Part shown: piece after piece, positions 34,523 through 43,166 of the stretch
Layout: the number at the start of each line of letters is the position of its first letter
Numbering within the stretch: the first letter of the stretch is position 1
DNA from: Betaproteobacteria bacterium UBA1934
GTDB lineage: Bacteria; Pseudomonadota; Gammaproteobacteria; Burkholderiales; Rhodocyclaceae
Direction of reading: 5' to 3'
NCBI GenBank assembly: GCA_002337055.1
Contig: DDFG01000004.1
Location: 248,001 to 312,000, forward strand
Length of the DNA: 64,000 nucleotides
Made by a program: the position numbers and the translations under genes
Notes under the pieces: model-generated
The model's input: the letters and a program-made list of their open reading frames with translations, nothing else
Database searches by the model: none
Told to the model about the DNA's origin: nothing

Positions 34523-36091
34523 TTAGCGAACGAGATCGTAGTTGTAGTCGGTCTGGCCCATCAGCCTGGTCTTGTCGTCCAGACGCTCGAGCACGGCGTT
34601 GACCAGCGTCGTCAGGATGTACATCGCCCCCTCGTAACCAAGCGTGGTATTGCGATGCAGATGGTGACGATCGAAGATTGGGAAGCCGAGGCGGATCAGC
34701 GGCACCTCGAAATCCTCGCCCTTGTGCAGCGTGTCGCGCTGGATGAACTTGCCGTAGCTGTTGCCGATCAGGAAATCCGGCTTGTCGGTGAAGCAGAGGC
34801 TGCGCAGGTGCCAGAGATCGGCGCCCGGATAGAGCTTGGCGCTGGTGCCATTCGGCGCACTTTCCAGCATCTTCTTCATCGCCTTTTCCCAGCGCTTGCT
34901 GCCATTATGGCAGACGATGTGGGTTGGTTCGACGCCGAGTTCGAGCAGGAACTTGGTCATTCCGAGGGTGAAATCCGGATCGCCGTAGAGCGCCATCTTC
35001 TTGCCGTGCAGCCAGGCGTGCGAGTCGGTCATCATGTCGATCAGCCGGCCGCGCTCCTTGGTGATGGCTTCGGGAATCGGCTTGCCGGTGATTTCCGATA
35101 CCTTCATCAGGAATTCGTCGGTGCCATCCACACCCATCGGGATGTCAAGCTTGGGCACTTCGTGGTTCCAGGTACCTTCGACGTACTTCTTGGTCTTTTC
35201 CAGCCCCAGCGGTTGCAGCAGGAAGGTAGTGTGGGCGTTGGGCGCGTCCTTGATCTCGCCGATGGTGGTGCCGCCGGCGTACATGCGGAATTCGCCGTCG
35301 GCCGGGGTGTCGAGCACCTCTTCCGGGTCGGAAAGATAAGTGTAATCGACGCCCATTTCCTTCAGGTAGCGCTTGATCACGCGGAAGTTGCCGAGATAGG
35401 TTTCAAAGCCTGGCACGATGTTGATCTTGCCATTCCAACCCACCTGGGCGTTTTCCATGTGGTTGAGGGTGAAGTAACGCAGGATGCCCTCTTCCATGTT
35501 GTCCCAGCCGGTGACGTGCGAGCCGACGAAGGACGGCGTGTGCGCAAACGGCACTGGGAATTCCTTGGGAATGTAGCCTTCATTTTTGGCGTTGTTGATG
35601 AAGGCGTTGAGGTCGTCACCGATCACTTCCGCGATACAGGTGGTCGACATCACGATCATCTCGGCGCCGTAAAGCTTGGAGGCGTTGGCCAAACCTTCGT
35701 GCACGTTTTTCTGGCCGCCGAACACCGCTGCGTCTTCCGTCATCGAGTCGGCGATGATGGCGAACGGTTCCTTGAAGTGGCGATTGAAGTAGGTGCGGAA
35801 GTAGGCGACACAGCCTTGCGAGCCGTGAATATAGACCAGCGCCTTGTGGAAGCCGACGCCGCAGAGCGCCGAACCCAGCGGTTGGCAGGCCTTGGCGGGA
35901 TTGACGGTCAGCGCTTCGCGCTTGAAGTTGAGATCCTGGTATTCCAGGGTCGTGGTCCAGTTGAAGGTTTCGGCAACCTTGTCCTTGGGGTGCATCTCTT
36001 CCCAGTTCTCGCGCTTGTCGGCGATCACCTTCTTGTAGGTGTCGTCGCGGAAGAGCGGGTAGCACGGCTTGATCGTGTCAGCGGTTTGCAT
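34523..36091 (-). CDS. nifK: Nitrogenase MoFe protein beta subunit NifK
   Basis: The 522-residue subunit holds half of the P-cluster ligands: GVGFHKALVYIHGSQGCVAYFRTYF with a ligand Cys, and TTCIAEVIGDDL. The N-terminal extension (residues 1-60, YPLFRDDTYKKVIADKRENWEE) is typical of Mo-dependent NifK. It lies between nifD and nifT, with GGAGAA upstream of the ATG. Confidence 0.98.
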   Translation of the reverse strand: MQTADTIKPCYPLFRDDTYKKVIADKRENWEEMHPKDKVAETFNWTTTLEYQDLNFKREALTVNPAKACQPLGSALCGVGFHKALVYIHGSQGCVAYFRTYFNRHFKEPFAIIADSMTEDAAVFGGQKNVHEGLANASKLYGAEMIVMSTTCIAEVIGDDLNAFINNAKNEGYIPKEFPVPFAHTPSFVGSHVTGWDNMEEGILRYFTLNHMENAQVGWNGKINIVPGFETYLGNFRVIKRYLKEMGVDYTYLSDPEEVLDTPADGEFRMYAGGTTIGEIKDAPNAHTTFLLQPLGLEKTKKYVEGTWNHEVPKLDIPMGVDGTDEFLMKVSEITGKPIPEAITKERGRLIDMMTDSHAWLHGKKMALYGDPDFTLGMTKFLLELGVEPTHIVCHNGSKRWEKAMKKMLESAPNGTSAKLYPGADLWHLRSLCFTDKPDFLIGNSYGKFIQRDTLHKGEDFEVPLIRLGFPIFDRHHLHRNTTLGYEGAMYILTTLVNAVLERLDDKTRLMGQTDYNYDLVR

Positions 36092-36154
36092 CTCGGTTCT
36101 CCTTTGCCCACACCACCTAGCCGTGGATGCGGGCCAAAGTTGTCAAAGGGCGAA

Positions 36155-37627
36155 TCAGGCAGCCTTTTTCAGTTCGTCGGCGACGACCTTCTTCCAGGGC
36201 GGCGTCAGCTTGGTCCAGCACGGGTTGTTCACCGTCATGTCCATATCGCGGGCAAAGACCGCGAAGCCGTCATAGCCATGATAGGGGCCGGAATAATCCC
36301 ACGAGTGCATCTGGCGGAAGGGGAAGCCCATCTTGTGGAAGCAGTACTTCTCCTTGATGCCGGAGCCGATCAGGTCCGGCTTCAGCGCCTTGGCGAATTC
36401 GTCGAGTTCGTGGCCGGTCGCGTCATCGTAGATCAGCGTCGCATCCTTCATTTCCTTGATGGTGCGGTCGTAATCGTCGTTGTGCGCAAACTCGTAGCCC
36501 GTGCCCGTCACTTCCATGCCCAGATCCTCGTAGGCGCCGACCACATGGCGCGGCCGCAGGCCACCGATGTAGAGCATGACCTTCTTGCCTTCCAGACGCG
36601 GCTTGAACTTGGCGATGATCTCGTCGACCATCGGCTGGTACTTGGCGATGACGCGCTCGGCGCCTTCCTTGATCGTGTCGTCGAAATGCTCCGCAATGGC
36701 GCGCAGACTCTCGGCGATCTTGGTCGGGCCGAAGAAGTTGTACTCCATCCAGGGGATGTTGTACTTCTCTTCCATATGCCGCGCGATGTAGTTCATCGAC
36801 CGGTAGCAGTGCAGCAGGTTGAGCTTGACGTTCGGGGTGTTCTCCATCTCCGCCAGCGTGCCGTCGCCGGACCACTGCGCGACCACACGCAAGCCCATTT
36901 CTTCGAGCAGGATGCGGGATGCCCAGGCGTCGCCGCCGATGTTGTAGTCGCCGAGAATCGCCACATCGTAGGGAGTGGATTCAAACGGCTGGCCGTCGCG
37001 GTTGGAGAGAATGAAGTCGCGCACCGAGTCGTTGGCGATATGGTGACCCAACGACTGCGACACGCCACGGAAACCTTCGCAACGCACCGGCACCACCGGC
37101 TTCTCAATCTCGGCCGCCTTTTTCTTGGCCACCGCTTCAATGTCGTCGCCGATCAGACCGATCGGGCATTCCGACTGGATGGAGATGCCCTTGCTGAGCG
37201 GGAAGAGGACTTCCAGTTCCTCGATCAGCTTGGCGAGTTTCTTATCGCCGCCAAAGACGATGTCCTTCTCCTGAAAATCGGAGGTGAAGCACATGTCGCC
37301 GTAGGTATCGACACCGGTGGTGCCGACATAGTAGGCGCGGCGGCCTGCGCGGGAATACTGGCCGCAACCGATGGGGCCGTGCGAAATACTGATCACGTCC
37401 TTGATCGGGCCCCAGACCACGCCCTTGGAGCCGGCGTAGGCGCAGCCGCGCATGGTCATCACACCCGGCAGCGACTTGCGGTTGGAAGTGATGCACTTCT
37501 TCGACGATTCCAGTTCCTTGTCGTTGACCATCAGGTGCTTGGCCCGATCCTTACGGGCTTTCTCGGGATAAACCTCGAGCACCTCCTGGATGAGGGCTTC
37601 GGATTCTTCACGCGTCAGCGTCGTCAT
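36155..37627 (-). CDS. nifD: Nitrogenase MoFe protein alpha subunit NifD
   Basis: The 490-residue subunit carries the FeMo-cofactor ligands in LLHCYRSMNYIARHM (Cys275 in Azotobacter numbering) and FRQMHSWDYSGPYHG (His442), and P-cluster cysteines in MTMRGCAYAG and SHGPIGCGQYSR. All active-site contexts look intact. It is the second gene of nifHDK and is preceded by AAGGAG. Confidence 0.98.
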   Translation of the reverse strand: MTTLTREESEALIQEVLEVYPEKARKDRAKHLMVNDKELESSKKCITSNRKSLPGVMTMRGCAYAGSKGVVWGPIKDVISISHGPIGCGQYSRAGRRAYYVGTTGVDTYGDMCFTSDFQEKDIVFGGDKKLAKLIEELEVLFPLSKGISIQSECPIGLIGDDIEAVAKKKAAEIEKPVVPVRCEGFRGVSQSLGHHIANDSVRDFILSNRDGQPFESTPYDVAILGDYNIGGDAWASRILLEEMGLRVVAQWSGDGTLAEMENTPNVKLNLLHCYRSMNYIARHMEEKYNIPWMEYNFFGPTKIAESLRAIAEHFDDTIKEGAERVIAKYQPMVDEIIAKFKPRLEGKKVMLYIGGLRPRHVVGAYEDLGMEVTGTGYEFAHNDDYDRTIKEMKDATLIYDDATGHELDEFAKALKPDLIGSGIKEKYCFHKMGFPFRQMHSWDYSGPYHGYDGFAVFARDMDMTVNNPCWTKLTPPWKKVVADELKKAA

Positions 37628-37703
37628 GTCTATTCTCCTTGCGCCAGCGTCTCATGCGAGCACGGCGCGAACAAGATTGGTTGCAAAAACGGGCGCTTCG
37701 GGA

Positions 37704-38585
37704 TCAGGCGGCCAGCTCGGCGGCAGTCTTGCCGACGATGGATTCGTCTTCCGCGTCCATGATGCCGAATTCCATCAGCAGTTCTTCGAGCTGTTCCATT
37801 TCGAGCGGCGTCGGAATCACGAACTTCTTGTTGTCGACGATCTTCCGGGCCAGGGCGCGATACTCGTCGGCCTGCTTGTGTTTCGGGTCGTACTCGATCA
37901 CCGTCATCCGGCGGATCTCGGCGTGCTGCACGGCGTTGTCGCGCGGCACGAAGTGGATCATCTGCGTGCCCAGGCGCGCGGCCAGCGCTTCGATCAGTTC
38001 ATCTTCGCGGTCGGTCTTGCGGCTGTTGCAGATCAGACCAGCCAGACGCACGCCGCCGGAGTTGGCGTATTTCACGATGCCCTTGGCGATGTTGTTGGCG
38101 GCATACATGGCCATCATTTCGCCCGAGCAGACGATGTAGATCTCCTGCGCCTTGTTCTCGCGGATCGGCATGGCGAAACCGCCGCAGACCACGTCGCCGA
38201 GCACGTCGTAGAAGACGAAATCGAGTGCTTCGTCATAGGCGCCCTCTTCCTCGAGGAAATTGATGGCGGTAATCACACCACGACCGGCGCAACCGACACC
38301 GGGTTCCGGACCGCCGGATTCCACGCACTTGATGCCGCCGAACCCGATGTTCATCACATCTTCGAGCTCAAGATCTTCCACCGAGCCGGCCTCGGCCGCG
38401 AGCTGCATGACGCTGGTCTGCGCCTTGCTGTGCAGGATCAGGCGGGTGGAGTCCGCTTTCGGATCGCAACCGACGATCATCACTTTCTTGCCAGCCTCGG
38501 CCAGCGCAGCGACGAGATTCTGGGTGGTGGTGGACTTACCGATGCCGCCCTTTCCATAAATTGCACATTGACGCAGCTTTGCCAT
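37704..38585 (-). CDS. nifH: Nitrogenase iron protein NifH
   Basis: The 293-residue ATPase homodimer reduces NifDK. The P-loop GKGGIGKST, the cluster cysteines in CAGRGVITAI and DVVCGGFAMP, and switch II DVLGDVVCGG are present. The arginine in CAGRG is the known target of DraT ADP-ribosylation, and draT lies divergently next door. It has a strong AGGAGG ribosome site and a sigma-54 promoter upstream. Confidence 0.99.
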   Translation of the reverse strand: MAKLRQCAIYGKGGIGKSTTTQNLVAALAEAGKKVMIVGCDPKADSTRLILHSKAQTSVMQLAAEAGSVEDLELEDVMNIGFGGIKCVESGGPEPGVGCAGRGVITAINFLEEEGAYDEALDFVFYDVLGDVVCGGFAMPIRENKAQEIYIVCSGEMMAMYAANNIAKGIVKYANSGGVRLAGLICNSRKTDREDELIEALAARLGTQMIHFVPRDNAVQHAEIRRMTVIEYDPKHKQADEYRALARKIVDNKKFVIPTPLEMEQLEELLMEFGIMDAEDESIVGKTAAELAA

Positions 38586-38651
38586 GGTGTAACCTCCTGA
38601 GGTGTCGGGTGTTCAACAAGCGCCCAATCCGGCGCGATGCAGGGTCTCCAG

Positions 38652-38780
38652 TGCACGGAGCGTGCCAGCCGCAGAAAATCCAATTAACCAACTGATTCAT
38701 ATAAATAAAATATTTTTTGGCGATGACCGAAAACGTGTCGGTGTGCGACAAAACCCCTGATCTTTGTAGGGCTGACGACA
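38652..38780 (-). promoter_or_regulatory. Sigma-54 promoter with NifA sites for the nifH operon
   Basis: On the minus strand TGGCAC-GCTCC-GTGCA (38667-38652) is a -24/-12 element with one departure (GTGC for TTGC). A canonical NifA site TGTAGGGCTGACGACA is at 38765-38780, and a shorter TGT-N9-ACA version at 38736-38750. An IHF-like site (AATCAGTTGGTTA on minus, 38685-38697, 12 of 13) lies between. The NifA sites reach almost to the draT start on the other strand. Confidence 0.85.
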
Positions 38781-38788
38781 ATGGCCCG

Positions 38789-39592
38789 ATGCTGCCGCGC
38801 GGCGCGCGGTTGCCGATCAACCGATGCAACCTCCCGGCCGCCATCCTGGGTGGGCCGACCTACCAGCGTCATCCGCAACCGCTCAAGCTCGATGGTGTCG
38901 CCGAGCTGCACGCCAGCCTGTTTTCCCGACTGAAGACGATTACCGACGCGGGCAACCGCGCCGACTATTTCCGCGACTACCTGACCGTACATTTTCGTCT
39001 TGAAAAACCGGAAGAGGCGGGCTTTACGGGACGCAACAAAGCGCGCGCCAAGGCCACCTGGCGGCGCATGCTGCGCGGCTGGAGTTTTGATTCGGACAGC
39101 CGCGAAGGCGCCGTGCTCAAGGGCTGGGTGGAATCGCGTTTCGGCCTGACTCCCCGTTTTCATGGCGAACCGCTGCGCGACCCCTCCGCCGAAGCCTATT
39201 TCCGGTATCTGGAAATGCGCTCGCACGGCCTGTACGGCACCAACGCGCTGGAAGCCCAGTTCGATCTGGTCTATGCCTACTGCCAATACGAACTGGCCCG
39301 CCAGTCGCCCGACACCACCCATGTTGCCCTGTATCGTGGCATCAACCGCGTAGGTGAACACGAAGTCCTGGGGGAGACGGCCGAGGGCGAAAAACTGTTT
39401 CTCTTCAACAATCTCAACTCGTTTACCTGCAGCCGGGAGCGGGCGGGCGAATTCGGCGATTACATCCTGACCGTGCACGTACCGGTGACCAAGATCTTCT
39501 TCTATTGCGGCCTGCTCCCCGGCATCTTGCAGGGCGAGGACGAATACCTTGTCATCGGCGGTGTCTACGCGGCCGGCATGGCGACAATCTGA
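38789..39592 (+). CDS. draT: DraT, NAD+:dinitrogenase reductase ADP-ribosyltransferase
   Basis: The 267-residue enzyme inactivates NifH by ADP-ribosylating its arginine when ammonium appears or energy drops. Family landmarks are LPINRCNLPAAILGG, LKGWVESRFGL, YRGINRVGEHEVL and NNLNSFTCSRERAGEFGDYI. The ATG at 38789 is preferred; starts at 38723 or 38717 in the same frame would place the nifH NifA sites inside the coding region. It is divergent from nifH, and draG lies in the nifB operon elsewhere in the window. Confidence 0.94.
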   Translation: MLPRGARLPINRCNLPAAILGGPTYQRHPQPLKLDGVAELHASLFSRLKTITDAGNRADYFRDYLTVHFRLEKPEEAGFTGRNKARAKATWRRMLRGWSFDSDSREGAVLKGWVESRFGLTPRFHGEPLRDPSAEAYFRYLEMRSHGLYGTNALEAQFDLVYAYCQYELARQSPDTTHVALYRGINRVGEHEVLGETAEGEKLFLFNNLNSFTCSRERAGEFGDYILTVHVPVTKIFFYCGLLPGILQGEDEYLVIGGVYAAGMATI

Positions 39593-39603
39593 CGCAGCCT
39601 CGT

Positions 39604-39685
39604 TGTCGCAAAGCCGACAATCGCCTGCCTTACGCGACGCTTTGCCGCACCAATACTGACGAATCGGGCAGGTCTGAAACTTGCT
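39604..39685 (+). promoter_or_regulatory. NifA site and putative sigma-54 promoter of the SIR2-like gene
   Basis: The NifA site TGTCGCAAAGCCGACA (39604-39619) differs by one base from those at nifV and nifE. AGGTCT-GAAAC-TTGCT at 39670-39685 has the invariant GG and GC of a sigma-54 promoter at correct spacing, but a weak -24. It lies 36 bases before the ATG at 39721. Confidence 0.65.
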
Positions 39686-39720
39686 GCCGGTCTCCAGACA
39701 CCAACCCGACGAGTCTGACC

Positions 39721-40566
39721 ATGGATCCCGAACTGATTTCCCGCCTGCGCGCCGGCCTCGCCAGTGGCCGCATCGTGCCCTACCTGGGCGCCGGCGTACT
39801 CGCCGATGCCCGTCACGCCACCGACGACACCCCCATGCCGGCCGACAGCGACGCGCTGATCCTCGCTATGAACGGCGGTCGTCCGATGTCGCCCAAGCTG
39901 ATGTACGAATTCCCGCGTGCGGCGATGAATGTCGAACTGAAGCGAGGCCGCGCCGCAGTCAATCGCTTTCTCACCAAACTGTACGGCGAAACCGCCTGGA
40001 CCCGCGCCGCCATGCACGACTGGCTGGCCGCCCTGCGCCCTCCCTACGTCATTGACATCAACCGAGATACGCAATTGCAGGATACCTATGCCGACACGCC
40101 GCATACCCTGATCGTCGGTGTGGCCCGTCTGGGTGGCGGCGACTTGCGCTATCGCCTGCATGCCTGGGACGGCACCCGTTATATGCCCGTCACCGCCATC
40201 GACCCGACCCTGCCGATTCTCTTCAAGCCAATGGGCACGCCACGCCCTGTGGCCAACTACATCGCCTCGGATGCCGATTATGTCGACTACATCACCGAGT
40301 TGATGGGCGGCTTCGCCGTGCCACCGGAAATTAAGGCCTTGCGCAAGGGCAAGCAATACCTGCTGATGGGGCTGCGCCTCAACCGCGATACTGAACGCAT
40401 GGTGCTGGCCGACCTGATTTATGATGCCGATCCGCACGCGGGCTGGGCGCTGATTGCCGAACCCACGGAAAAGGAACGCCGCTTCTGTGCGCGGCTGGGT
40501 CTAACCTTGATCGAATCGGAGTGGAATGCCCTGCTGGCACCCGACACCGCCGACGCGCTGGCCTGA
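39721..40566 (+). CDS. SIR2-like family protein next to draT
   Basis: The 281-residue protein begins with a SIR2-like NAD-binding segment (LASGRIVPYLGAGVLADA) and contains PYVIDINRDTQLQDTYAD, consistent with the SIR2_2-type fold. Classical zinc-ribbon cysteines of sirtuin deacetylases are not seen, so it need not be a deacetylase; an NAD+-hydrolysing or ADP-ribose-related activity is possible. It lies after draT with 128 bases between, and has its own NifA site and putative sigma-54 promoter. The start at 39721 is the first ATG after the promoter. The function in nitrogen fixation is unknown. Confidence 0.75.
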   Translation: MDPELISRLRAGLASGRIVPYLGAGVLADARHATDDTPMPADSDALILAMNGGRPMSPKLMYEFPRAAMNVELKRGRAAVNRFLTKLYGETAWTRAAMHDWLAALRPPYVIDINRDTQLQDTYADTPHTLIVGVARLGGGDLRYRLHAWDGTRYMPVTAIDPTLPILFKPMGTPRPVANYIASDADYVDYITELMGGFAVPPEIKALRKGKQYLLMGLRLNRDTERMVLADLIYDADPHAGWALIAEPTEKERRFCARLGLTLIESEWNALLAPDTADALA

Positions 40567-40569
40567 CCA

Positions 40570-40923
40570 TCAACCGGCGCGGAGTCGGTAACCGACGCCG
40601 CGCACGGTCTCAATGCGTTTACTTAGCCCGAAAGGCCGCAAGGCCGAGCGAATACGGCAGATCACCACATCGACGCAACGGGGGTCGATATCCCATTCAT
40701 CCTGCCAAAGCGCATCGAGAATCCGGTCGCGTGTGACGGTGTACCCTGCCTGCGCGAGCAACAGCGCAAACAACCTGAACTCACCGGGGCGAAGCACGAT
40801 CACCCGGCCGCCGGCGGTCGCCCTCATTGCTCCGACATCAAGGCAGAATCGATCACCTCGAAGGGCTGTCGGCTCCCGCTTCACCGCTGGTTCCGGGGCC
40901 GTACCAGGCGCACTGGCCGACAC
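40570..40923 (-). CDS. Stand-alone OmpR-type winged-helix DNA-binding protein
   Basis: The 117-residue protein is a single Trans_reg_C winged helix (about 35-115: LRPGEFRLFALLLAQAGYTVTRDRILDALW, then VDVVICRIRSALRPFG and IETVRGVGYRL). No receiver domain precedes it; the N-terminal 30 residues are disordered-looking. It starts with GTG 12 bases after modA and so is in the modE-modA operon, where modB is normally found. It may regulate molybdate genes or act with an unlinked partner. Confidence 0.8.
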   Translation of the reverse strand: MSASAPGTAPEPAVKREPTALRGDRFCLDVGAMRATAGGRVIVLRPGEFRLFALLLAQAGYTVTRDRILDALWQDEWDIDPRCVDVVICRIRSALRPFGLSKRIETVRGVGYRLRAG

Positions 40924-40935
40924 GTTCGCCCTCGC

Positions 40936-41679
40936 CTAGAACTCGTACCCGAACGCGCGGATGATGGCGCGCGCTTTTTCACCCTTGAGGTAATTCATCA
41001 AGGCGGCGGCGGCGGGCTTGCCCTGCCCCTTGGAGAGGATCACCGCATCCTGCCGGATCGCCTCATGCAGGTTGGCCGGAACGATCCAGGCCGACCCACT
41101 GGCAATCTTGCCATCGCGGAAGACCTGCGACAGCGCGACAAATCCGAGTTCCGCATTACCAGTACCGACGAATTGATAGGTTTGAGAAATATTCTCGCCC
41201 TGCACCAATTTCGGACGCACGCTCTCCAGCACGCCCAGCTTGCGCAGCACATCGAGCCCTGCGGCGCCATAGGGTGCAGTTTTGGGGTTGGCAAGCGCGA
41301 GATGCTGAAACTCGCTGCGCGCCAGCACCTCACCCTTTCCGTCCACATAGTTCTCGCGCGCCGACCACAGCACCAGCCGGCCCAACGCATAGGTGAAGCG
41401 CGTGCCGGCCACCGCCAGTTTCTCGCTTTCCAGACGGGCCGGCGTTTCATCATCAGCGGAAAGAAACACCTCGAAAGGCGCGCCGTTGCTTATCTGCGCA
41501 TAGAACTTGCCGGTCGCCCCGAACGAAAGCTGGGCTTTGTGCCCCGTCTCCTTTTCAAACTCCGCTGCGATCTTTTGCATCGGCACCGTAAAATTGGCAG
41601 CCACCGCCACCGGTACGTCATCGGCATGCGCCAGCAGCGATATCGCGAGGATCATTCCGCCCAACAGTTCCTTGTTCAT
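40936..41679 (-). CDS. modA: ModA, periplasmic molybdate-binding protein
   Basis: The 247-residue protein has a signal peptide ending SLLAHADD and the ModA fold, with ANFTVPMQKIAAEFEKETGHKAQLSFGATGKFYAQI at the N-terminal lobe, FEVFLSADDETPARLE and GNAELGFVALSQV. It delivers molybdate to an ABC permease. The expected modB and modC genes do not follow here. It starts 12 bases after the modE stop. Confidence 0.95.
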   Translation of the reverse strand: MNKELLGGMILAISLLAHADDVPVAVAANFTVPMQKIAAEFEKETGHKAQLSFGATGKFYAQISNGAPFEVFLSADDETPARLESEKLAVAGTRFTYALGRLVLWSARENYVDGKGEVLARSEFQHLALANPKTAPYGAAGLDVLRKLGVLESVRPKLVQGENISQTYQFVGTGNAELGFVALSQVFRDGKIASGSAWIVPANLHEAIRQDAVILSKGQGKPAAAALMNYLKGEKARAIIRAFGYEF

Positions 41680-41691
41680 GACAACGCTCCT

Positions 41692-42510
41692 TCAGGCATA
41701 GGTACACAAAATCACGGCAGAGGCTTTGAACACCGCGCAGGCGCGACTGCCCAGGGTCAGACCCAGGTTGGCAATGCTTTCATGGGTTACCACCGCGCAG
41801 ACCGTCTTGCCGCCGGGCAGCATCAGGCTCACCTCGGAGTTCACAGGCCCTTCCTGCAATTTCACGACCTCGCCCCACAACTGGTTGCGCGCCGAGGTAC
41901 GCAGATCCGGATCGGTCAGCAGCAGGACCGACGATGACTTGACCATGGCAATCAACTCGTGACCGAGCGCCACACCCAGGTTTTCTGCCGATTCGCGCGT
42001 AATCACTGCAACAATTTCGTTGTCGGCATCGAGGCGCAGACCCACCTCGAAATCGACCACGCCTTCGCGCAACGCCACGACTTTGCCGGCAAACTGGTTA
42101 CGGGCGCTGGTTTTCATCGCCATGCGGCGGATCAGGCGCTGCATCTGCGGCAGCGACATCTCACCCGATGAGGCCATCGTCGCCGCAACACGGTCCAGCG
42201 CCGCCTGGTATTCGTTTTCCAGCGCCCGATAAAGCACCACGATCTGGCGTCCGTATTCGGTCAGGCGCGATCCTCCGCCGTGTCGGCCGCCGGTCGAGCA
42301 CTCCACCAGCGGTGTCTCGGCCAGATTGTTCATTTGGTCTATGGCATCCCATGCCGCCTTGTACGACAGTGGCACGATTTTCGCTGCTTGCGAGATCGAG
42401 CCGTGGGTGTCGATGGCTTCCAACAGCCGAATGCGCGGCTCGCCAAGGTAAGCGCCCATTCCGTTGCCGATTTCAAGTCGCCCGCGCAGGCGTTGTTCGA
42501 TTCCGTTCAT
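41692..42510 (-). CDS. modE: ModE, molybdate-responsive transcriptional regulator
   Basis: The 272-residue protein has an N-terminal winged helix (LGEPRIRLLEAIDTHGSISQAAKIVPLSYKAAWDAI) and two C-terminal TOBE/Mop domains (each starting TSARNQ, about residues 130-195 and 200-265) that bind molybdate. ModE represses molybdate uptake and can activate Mo-enzyme genes. A ModE-box-like sequence lies directly upstream, which suggests autoregulation. Confidence 0.95.
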   Translation of the reverse strand: MNGIEQRLRGRLEIGNGMGAYLGEPRIRLLEAIDTHGSISQAAKIVPLSYKAAWDAIDQMNNLAETPLVECSTGGRHGGGSRLTEYGRQIVVLYRALENEYQAALDRVAATMASSGEMSLPQMQRLIRRMAMKTSARNQFAGKVVALREGVVDFEVGLRLDADNEIVAVITRESAENLGVALGHELIAMVKSSSVLLLTDPDLRTSARNQLWGEVVKLQEGPVNSEVSLMLPGGKTVCAVVTHESIANLGLTLGSRACAVFKASAVILCTYA

Positions 42511-42528
42511 GATCTCACCGAAAGCTAT

Positions 42529-42552
42529 CGATATTTACACAAGTATATAACG
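42529..42552 (-). promoter_or_regulatory. ModE-box-like operator upstream of modE
   Basis: CGATATTTACACAAG followed by TATATAACG is an imperfect palindrome resembling the known ModE operator (CGNTATATA-N6-8-TATATAACG). It sits about 20 bases before the modE start, so it could repress modE-modA when molybdate is present. Confidence 0.65.
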
Positions 42553-42623
42553 TTCGTTATTCTCGTCGCTATGCTTGAAGAGATAATACGCTCTGGGATA
42601 GAGTTGATGCGTAGTACTCAGTT

Positions 42624-42648
42624 CGCTATATAGTTACATACATAGCAA
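42624..42648 (+). promoter_or_regulatory. ModE-box-like operator upstream of the molbindin gene
   Basis: CGCTATATA-GTTACA-TACATAGCA is an inverted repeat close to the ModE operator. It lies 40 bases before the molbindin start, on the side of the intergenic region opposite the first box, so the two divergent units each have an operator. Confidence 0.65.
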
Positions 42649-42687
42649 TCCTTATGCCACGGCATTTCTCATTTAGGAGATATCCCC

Positions 42688-43116
42688 ATGAACGTCAGCG
42701 CACGCAATGTTTTTAAAGGCAAAATCACCGCACTGACCGGTGGTCCGATCAACGCCGAAGTCGAGCTCACGACCTCCGGCGGCGACATCATTGTCGCAAT
42801 CGTGACAGCGAGCAGCGTCGGCTCGCTGGGCCTTGCGGTCGGCAAGGAAGCGGTTGCCCTGGTCAAGGCCCCCTGGGTGATGCTGATGGCTGAGGGCAAC
42901 AACTACCGCTTTTCCGCCCGCAACCAGCTGGCAGGCACCGTCAGCGCTCTCGCCAAGGGCGCGGTCAACAGTGATGTGGCCCTGGCCCTGCCTGGCGGCA
43001 GCGTCGTCCATGCCGTGGTCACCAACGACGCCGTCGCCGAATTGGGACTGCGCGTTGGCGTGCCGGCCACCGCGCTGATCAAGGCTAGCCACGTTGTACT
43101 CGGCGTCGGTAACTAA
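42688..43116 (+). CDS. Molbindin (Mop/ModG-like, two TOBE domains)
   Basis: The 142-residue protein is two tandem Mop domains, each starting SARNxxxGxI/V (residues 4-68 and 76-140). It binds and stores molybdate in the cytoplasm, buffering supply for FeMo-cofactor. Two-domain molbindins are called ModG in Azotobacter. AGGAGA precedes the ATG. It is divergent from modE and followed by modD after 50 bases. Confidence 0.93.
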   Translation: MNVSARNVFKGKITALTGGPINAEVELTTSGGDIIVAIVTASSVGSLGLAVGKEAVALVKAPWVMLMAEGNNYRFSARNQLAGTVSALAKGAVNSDVALALPGGSVVHAVVTNDAVAELGLRVGVPATALIKASHVVLGVGN

Positions 43117-43166
43117 GATCCGCCGTCAATGTAGCGCCCGCTGTTCCACCGACCGCCTCGTCAGCC

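Noticed and set aside
38736..38750. TGT-N9-ACA upstream of nifH as a separate NifA site
   Set aside because: The spacing is one base short of the canonical site and a proper site lies 15 bases away; kept only as a remark in the nifH promoter entry.
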